A stretch of DNA of 64,000 bases. It comes from Corella eumyota. Taxonomy: Eukaryota > Chordata > Ascidiacea > Phlebobranchia > Corellidae. The DNA lies in contig OY720098.1 in assembly GCA_963082875.1 (NCBI GenBank), positions 14,694,001-14,758,000 on the forward strand, given 5' to 3'. Under the pieces are notes generated by a model that searched no databases, had not been told where the DNA came from, and was given only the letters and a program-made list of their open reading frames with translations. The first letter of the stretch is position 1. Each line of letters begins with the position of its first letter. The position numbers and the translations under genes were made by a program. Positions 59,203-64,000 of the stretch are shown piece after piece.

Positions 59203-59363
59203 AAACTTACCTGACGAGGGTCTTCACTGCGATCAGGCAGGCAGTGGGCCCAGGGCGAGGCTCAGTCATTGCACTTCGACTGAGCTGACCTCTGCGATTA
59301 CCCAAAATGTGGGTAACTCGGTCGTATAATTTCTGATAGTGGGGTCTGCGTTCGCGCTAACCC
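59203..59363 (+). ncRNA. U1: U1 snRNA copy p81 (5' end and Sm-site variant)
   Basis: The 5' end reads AAACUUACCUG; stem-loop III has AAAAUG and the Sm site is AAUUUCUG. Confidence 0.88.
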
Positions 59364-59723
59364 TTTATTTTATTAATTTTGTGTGTTATTGATGTTTGTT
59401 GCAAATATCGGTACCTACTTACTGTATGTTTGTTGTATGTAATGTAAATCTATCTAGTTAAGCAATATACATTTATTCTTAAGCTATACGCAAAACGTCG
59501 AAATATAAGCGAAAAGTGTTGCTTTGTTGATTTGGCTTAAATCCGATTTCTTTCAGCTCGTAATCGAATGCCATGACCGGTATACGCCACTGTGGCGTCC
59601 TTTTTCAAATCAAAAAAAATAATTACATAAAAACCTGTTTAATTGTTAGAGAATATTTGCGCGAGCACCACAAATGGAAATTTATAATTCAATCGGCTGC
59701 CGTGCAATTGCGATGTATGCGGC

Positions 59724-59884
59724 ATACTTACCTGACGAGGGTCTTCACTGCGATCAGGCAGGCAGTGGGCCCAGGGCGAGGCTCAGTCATTGCACTTCGA
59801 CTGAGCTGACCTCTGCGATTACCCCAAATGTGGGTAACTCGGTCGTATTATTTGTGATAGTGGGGTCTGCGTTCGCGCTAACCC
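59724..59884 (+). ncRNA. U1: U1 snRNA copy p82
   Basis: Class A; the Sm region reads UAUUUGUG (leading A lost). Confidence 0.94.
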
Positions 59885-60244
59885 TTTATTTTATTAATTT
59901 TGTGTGTTATTGATGATTGTTGCAAATATCGGTACCTACTTACTGTATGTTTTTTGTATGTAACGTAAATCTATCTAGTTAAGCAATATACATTTATTCT
60001 TAAGCTATACGCTAAACGTCGAAATATAAGCGAAAAGTGTTGCTTTGTTGATTTGGCTTAAATCCGATTTCTTTCAGCTCGTAATCGAATGCCATGACCG
60101 GTATACGCCACTGTGGCGTCCTTTTTCACATCAAAAAAAATAATTACATAAAAACCTGTTTAATTGTTAGAGAATATTTGCGCGAGCACCACAAATGGAA
60201 ATTTATAATTCAATCGGCAGCCGTGCAATTGCGATGTATGCGGC

Positions 60245-60405
60245 ATACTTACCTGACGAGGGTATTCAATGCAATCAGGCAGGCAGTGGGCCCAGGGCTA
60301 GGCTCAGTCATTGCACTTCGACTGAGCTGACCTCTGCGATTACCCCAAATGTGGGTAACTCGGTCGTATAATTTGTGATAGTGGGGTCTGCGTTCGCACT
60401 AACCC
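60245..60405 (+). ncRNA. U1: U1 snRNA copy p83 (A/B mosaic)
   Basis: Class B stem-loop I joined to class A loop II (AUUGCAC). GGGCUAGGCUC and GCGUUCGCAC are private changes. Confidence 0.9.
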
Positions 60406-60746
60406 TTTATTTTATTAATTTTGTGTGATAATGATGTTTGGTGCAAATACCGGTACCAACTTGCTGTTGCAGGTAATCTAGTTAAGCAATATACATTTAT
60501 TCTTAAGCTATACGCTAAACGTCGAAATATAAGCAAAAATGTTGCTTTGTTGGTTTGGATTAAATCCGATTCCTTTTAGCTCGTAATCGAACGCCATGAC
60601 CGGTATATGCCACTGTGGCCTCCTTTTTAAAATTTATAGAAATAATAACATAAAAACCTGTTTAATTGTTAGAGAATATTTGCGCGAGCACCACAAATGG
60701 AAATTTATAATTCAATCGGCTGCCTTGCAATTGCGATGTATGCGGC

Positions 60747-60907
60747 ATACTTACCTGACGAGGGTCTTCACTGCGATCAGGCAGGCAGTGGGCCCAGGGC
60801 GAGGCTCAGTCATTGCACTTCGACTGAGCTGACTTCTGCGATTACCCCAAATGTGGGTAACTCGGTCGTATAATTTGTGATAGTTGGGTCTGCGTTCGCG
60901 CTAACCC
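60747..60907 (+). ncRNA. U1: U1 snRNA copy p84
   Basis: Class A, partner of p77 at +3,609 bp. Confidence 0.94.
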
Positions 60908-61269
60908 TTTATTTTATTAATTTTGTGTGTTATTGATGTTTGTTGCCAAATATCGGTACCTACTTACTCTGTATGTTTGTTATATGTAACGTAATCTATC
61001 TAGTTAAGCAATATACATTTATTCTTAAGCTATACGCAAAATGTCGAAATATAAGCGAAAAGTGTTGCTTTGTTGATTTGGCTTAAATCCTATTTCTTTC
61101 AGCTCGTAATCGAATGCCATAACCGGTATACGCCACTGTGGTGTCCATTTTCAAATCAAAAAAAATAATTACATAAAAACCTGTTTAATTGTTAGAGAAT
61201 ATTTGCGCGAGCACCACAAATGGGAAGTTATTATTCATTTTGCAGCAGTCCGTTTGCGATGTATGCAGA

Positions 61270-61430
61270 ATACTTACCTCACGAGGGTCTTCACTGCGAT
61301 CGGGCAGGCAGTGGACCTAGGGCGAGGCTCAGTCATTGCACTTCGACTGAGCTGACCTCTGCGATTACCCCAAATGTGGGTAACTCGGTCGTATAATTTG
61401 TGATAGTGGGGTTTGCGTTCGCGCTAACCC
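61270..61430 (+). ncRNA. U1: U1 snRNA copy p85 (class C)
   Basis: Class C, partner of p78, with GUGGACCUAGGG and a normal AUUGCAC loop II. Confidence 0.91.
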
Positions 61431-61789
61431 TGTATTTTATTAATTTTGTGTGTTATTGATGTTTGTTGCAAATATCGGTACCTACTTACTGTATGTTTGT
61501 TATATGTAACGTAATCTATCTAGTTAAGCAATATACATTTATTCTTAAGCTATACGCAAAACGTCGAAATAAAAGCGAAAAGTGTTGCTTTGTTGATTTG
61601 GCTTAAATCCTATTTCTTTCAGCTCGTAATCGAATGCCATAACCGGTATACGCCACTGTGGTGTCCATTTTTAAATCAAAAAAAATAATTACATAAAAAC
61701 CTGTTTAATTGTTAGAGAATATTTGCGCGAGCACCACAAATAGGAAGTTATAATTCATTGGGCAGCCGTCCGTTTGCGATGTATGCGGC

Positions 61790-61950
61790 ATACTTACCTG
61801 ACGAGGGTATTCAATGCAATCAGTCAGGCAGTGGGCCCAGGGCGAGGCTCAGTCATTGCAATTCGACTGAGCTGACCTCTGCGATTGCCCCAAATGTGGG
61901 TAACTCGGTCGTATAATTTGTGATAGTGGGGTCTGCGTTCGCGCTAACCT
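61790..61950 (+). ncRNA. U1: U1 snRNA copy p86 (class B)
   Basis: Class B, partner of p79. Confidence 0.91.
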
Positions 61951-62291
61951 TTTATTTTATTAATTTTGTGTGATAATGATGTTTGGTGCAAATACCGGTA
62001 CCAACTTGCTGTTGCAGGTAATCTAGTTAAGCAATATACATTTATTCTTAAGCTATACGCTAAACGTCGAAATATAAGCAAAAATGTTGCTTTGTTGGTT
62101 TGGATTAAATCCGATTCCTTTTAGCTCGTAATCGAACGCCATGACCGGTATATGCCACTGTGGCCTCCTTTTTAAAATTTATAGAAATAATAACATAAAA
62201 ACCTGTTTAATTGTTAGAGAATATTTGCGCGAGCACCACAAATGGGAAGTTATAATTCATTGGGCAGCCGTCCGTTTGCGATGAATGCAGC

Positions 62292-62452
62292 ATACTTACC
62301 TGACGAGGGTCTTCACTGCGATCAGGCAGGCAGTGGGCCCAGGGCGAGGCTCAGTCATTGCACTTCGACTGAGCTGATCTCTGCGATTACCCCAAATGTG
62401 GGTAACTCGGACGTATAATTTCTGATAGTGGGGTCTGCGTTCGCGCTAACCC
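62292..62452 (+). ncRNA. U1: U1 snRNA copy p87 (Sm-site variant)
   Basis: Partner of p80 with GCUGAUCUCUG; Sm site AAUUUCUG. Confidence 0.9.
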
Positions 62453-62811
62453 TTTATTTTATTAATTTTGTGTGTTATTGATGTTTGTTGCAAATATCGG
62501 TACCTACTTACTGTATGTTTGTTGTATGTAACCTAAATCTATCTAGTTAAGCAATATACATTTATTCTTAAGCTATACGCAAAACGTCGAAATATAAGCA
62601 AAAGTGTTGCTTTGTTGATTTGGCTTAAATCCGATTTCTTTCAGCTCGTATTCGAATGCCATGACCGGTATATGCCACTGTGGCGTCCTTTTTCAAATCA
62701 AAAAAAATAATTACATAAAAACCTGTTTAATTGTTAGAGAATATTTGCGCGAGCACCACAAATGGGAAGTTATTATTCATTTGACAGCCGTCCGTTTGCG
62801 ATGTATGCAGC

Positions 62812-62972
62812 AAACTTACCTGACGAGGGTCTTCACTGCGATCAGGCAGGCAGTGGGCCCAGGGCGAGGCTCAGTCATTGCACTTCGACTGAGCTGACCT
62901 CTGCGATTACCCAAAATGTGGGTAACTCGGTCGTATAATTTCTGATAGTGGGGTCTGCGTTCGCGCTAACCC
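62812..62972 (+). ncRNA. U1: U1 snRNA copy p88 (5' end and Sm-site variant)
   Basis: Partner of p81: AAACUUACCUG and Sm site AAUUUCUG. Confidence 0.88.
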
Positions 62973-63332
62973 TTTATTTTATTAATTTTGTGTGTTATTG
63001 ATGTTTGTTGCAAATATCGGTACCTACTTACTGTATGTTTGTTGTATGTAATGTAAATCTATCTAGTTAAGCAATATACATTTATTCTTAAGCTATACGC
63101 AAAACGTCGAAATATAAGCGAAAAGTGTTGCTTTGTTGATTTGGCTTAAATCCGATTTCTTTCAGCTCGTAATCGAATGCCATGACCGGTATACGCCACT
63201 GTGGCGTCCTTTTTCAAATCAAAAAAAATAATTACATAAAAACCTGTTTAATAGTTAGAGAATATTTGCGCGAGCACCACAAATGGAAATTTATAATTCA
63301 ATCGGCTGCCGTGCAATTGCGATGTATGCGGC

Positions 63333-63493
63333 ATACTTACCTGACGAGGGTCTTCACTGCGATCAGGCAGGCAGTGGGCCCAGGGCGAGGCTCAGTCATT
63401 GCACTTCGACTGAGCTGACCTCAGCGATTACCCGAAATGTGGGTAACTCGGTCATATAATTTGTGATAGTGGGGTCTGCGTTTGCGCTAACCC
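63333..63493 (+). ncRNA. U1: U1 snRNA copy p89
   Basis: Class A, partner of p82, with ACCCGAAAUG, GUCAUAUAAUUUGUG and GCGUUUGCGC. Confidence 0.93.
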
Positions 63494-63853
63494 TTTATTT
63501 TATTAATTTTGTGTGTTATTGATGTTTGTTGCAAATATCGGTACCTACTTACTGTATGTTTGTTGTATGTAATGTAAATCTATCTAGTTAAGCAATATAC
63601 ATTTATTCTTAAGCTATACGCAAAACGTCGAAATATAAGCGAAAAGTGTTGCTTTGTTGATTTGGCTTAAATCCGATTTCTTTCAGCTCGTAATCGAATG
63701 CCATGACCGGTATACGCCACTGTGGCGTCCTTTTTCACATCAAAAAAAATAATTACATAAAAACCTGTTTAATTGTTAGAGAATATTTGCGCGAGCACCA
63801 CAAATGGAAATTTATAATTCAATCGGCAGCCGTGCAATTGCGATGTATGCGGC

Positions 63854-64000
63854 ATACTTACCTGACGAGGGTATTCAATGCAATCAGGCAGGCAGTGGGC
63901 CCAGGGCGAGGCTCAGTCATTGCACTTCGACTGAGCTGACCTCTGCGATTACCCCAAATGTGGGTAACTCGGTCGTATAATTTGTGATAGTGGGGTCTGC
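63854..64000 (+). ncRNA. U1: U1 snRNA copy p90 (A/B mosaic, cut by window end)
   Basis: Partner of p83: class B stem-loop I with class A loop II. 147 nt are visible, up to the start of stem-loop IV. Confidence 0.92.

Larger units (their letters stand above)
14209..64000. repeat. Tandem U1 snRNA gene array, 97 copies visible, continuing past the right edge
   Basis: The whole stretch is built of units of about 501-523 bp, each with one U1 gene and no other gene. Copies m1-m7 are on the minus strand and p1-p90 on the plus strand. Left to right, a plus unit is: palindromic motif, A/T-rich spacer, PSE, 161-nt RNA, then a T/A-rich downstream spacer. Reference class A reads AUACUUACCUG at 1-11. Stem-loop I is CACUGC/GCAGUG around the U1-70K loop GAUCAGGCAG (29-38; human GAUCACGAAG). 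Stem-loop II is CAGUC/GACUG around the U1A loop AUUGCACUUC (66-75). Stem-loop III has CCCCAAAUGUGGG, then the Sm site AAUUUGUG, then stem-loop IV with GCG-UUCG-CGC. A' is class A with A at nt 21. Class B has AAUGCAAUCAGG in stem-loop I and AUUGCAA in loop II. Class C has C at nt 11 and loop GAUCGGGCAG. Class D has GUGUGCCC at 42-49 and GGUUCAGCC in stem II. Tallies for plus copies: 49 A/A', 18 B, 11 C or C-like, 10 D, 2 A/B mosaics. The left edge is a unit fragment (AGTATGCCGCA at about 14,210). Tandem U1 arrays are known in Xenopus and sea urchins. Confidence 0.97.
57040..64000. repeat. 3,609-bp higher-order repeat (seven U1 units)
   Basis: Copies p77-p83 (57138-60405) match p84-p90 (60747 to the window end) at an exact offset of 3,609 bp in the same class order, including the rare AAACUUACCUG copies p81 and p88. 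Divergence is clearly higher than in the 12,375-bp block, so this duplication looks older. Confidence 0.88.

Noticed and set aside
17678-63939. Dozens of conserved 60-78-aa open frames, most starting MTGICHCGVLF, throughout the right three quarters
   Set aside because: They read across the palindromic motif, PSE and 5' two thirds of the U1 RNA in one frame. Conservation follows from array homogenisation and from the RNA; frames break in many units and there is no protein-type substitution pattern.
14209-64000. Array considered as CRISPR, centromeric satellite or rDNA/5S repeats
   Set aside because: Unit length, single embedded U1 RNA with all four stem-loops and Sm site, and a PSE at -59 identify an snRNA array. 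No 5S, tRNA, other snRNA or SL RNA was seen in the unit.

Overview
The window looks like genomic DNA from a tunicate, most probably a Ciona-type sea squirt. It is very AT-rich, has compact intron-containing genes, carries several copies of one tRNA-derived SINE resembling those described from Ciona, and encodes ordinary metazoan proteins. The species assignment is an inference; no marker in the sequence proves it.

Positions 1-14,208 are a normal gene neighbourhood. On the minus strand are the first four coding exons of a Trio/Kalirin-type RhoGEF (CRAL-TRIO/Sec14 domain; the gene runs off the left edge). On the plus strand is a single-exon beta-1,3-galactosyltransferase-like GT31 enzyme (3916-5028). 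On the minus strand is a complete seven-exon prohibitin-1 gene (5953-8496, 273 aa). On the plus strand is a complete four-exon Ctr/SLC31 copper transporter gene (11072-13199, 187 aa). Five SINE copies or relics lie in introns of these genes, and a nested set of AT-rich direct repeats lies at 9.58-10.5 kb.

Positions 14,209-64,000 are one uninterrupted tandem array of U1 snRNA genes, continuing past the right edge. I count 97 copies: 7 on the minus strand, then a head-to-head inversion junction at about 17,714-17,740, then 90 on the plus strand, the last cut by the window end. The repeat unit is about 501-523 bp. Each unit holds an about 161-nt RNA beginning AUACUUACCUG, with recognisable stem-loops I-IV and an Sm site. 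A metazoan-type proximal sequence element lies at -59 to -43, and a palindromic motif lies near -130. The unit carries no other gene. The many 60-78-aa open frames in this half are shadows of the promoter plus U1 RNA and are not proteins.

The array is a mosaic of at least four U1 sequence classes (A, B, C, D) and two spacer lineages, arranged in higher-order repeats. A 3,089-bp six-unit repeat lies near 21.5-28 kb, a near-perfect 12,375-bp block (24 units) occurs twice between 27.7 and 52.6 kb, and a 3,609-bp seven-unit repeat lies between 57 and 64 kb. Several classes change functional positions: the 5'-splice-site-pairing end (class C ends AUACUUACCUC), the U1-70K loop, the U1A loop or the Sm site. 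The locus therefore mixes apparently sound U1 genes with candidate altered-specificity or decaying variants.
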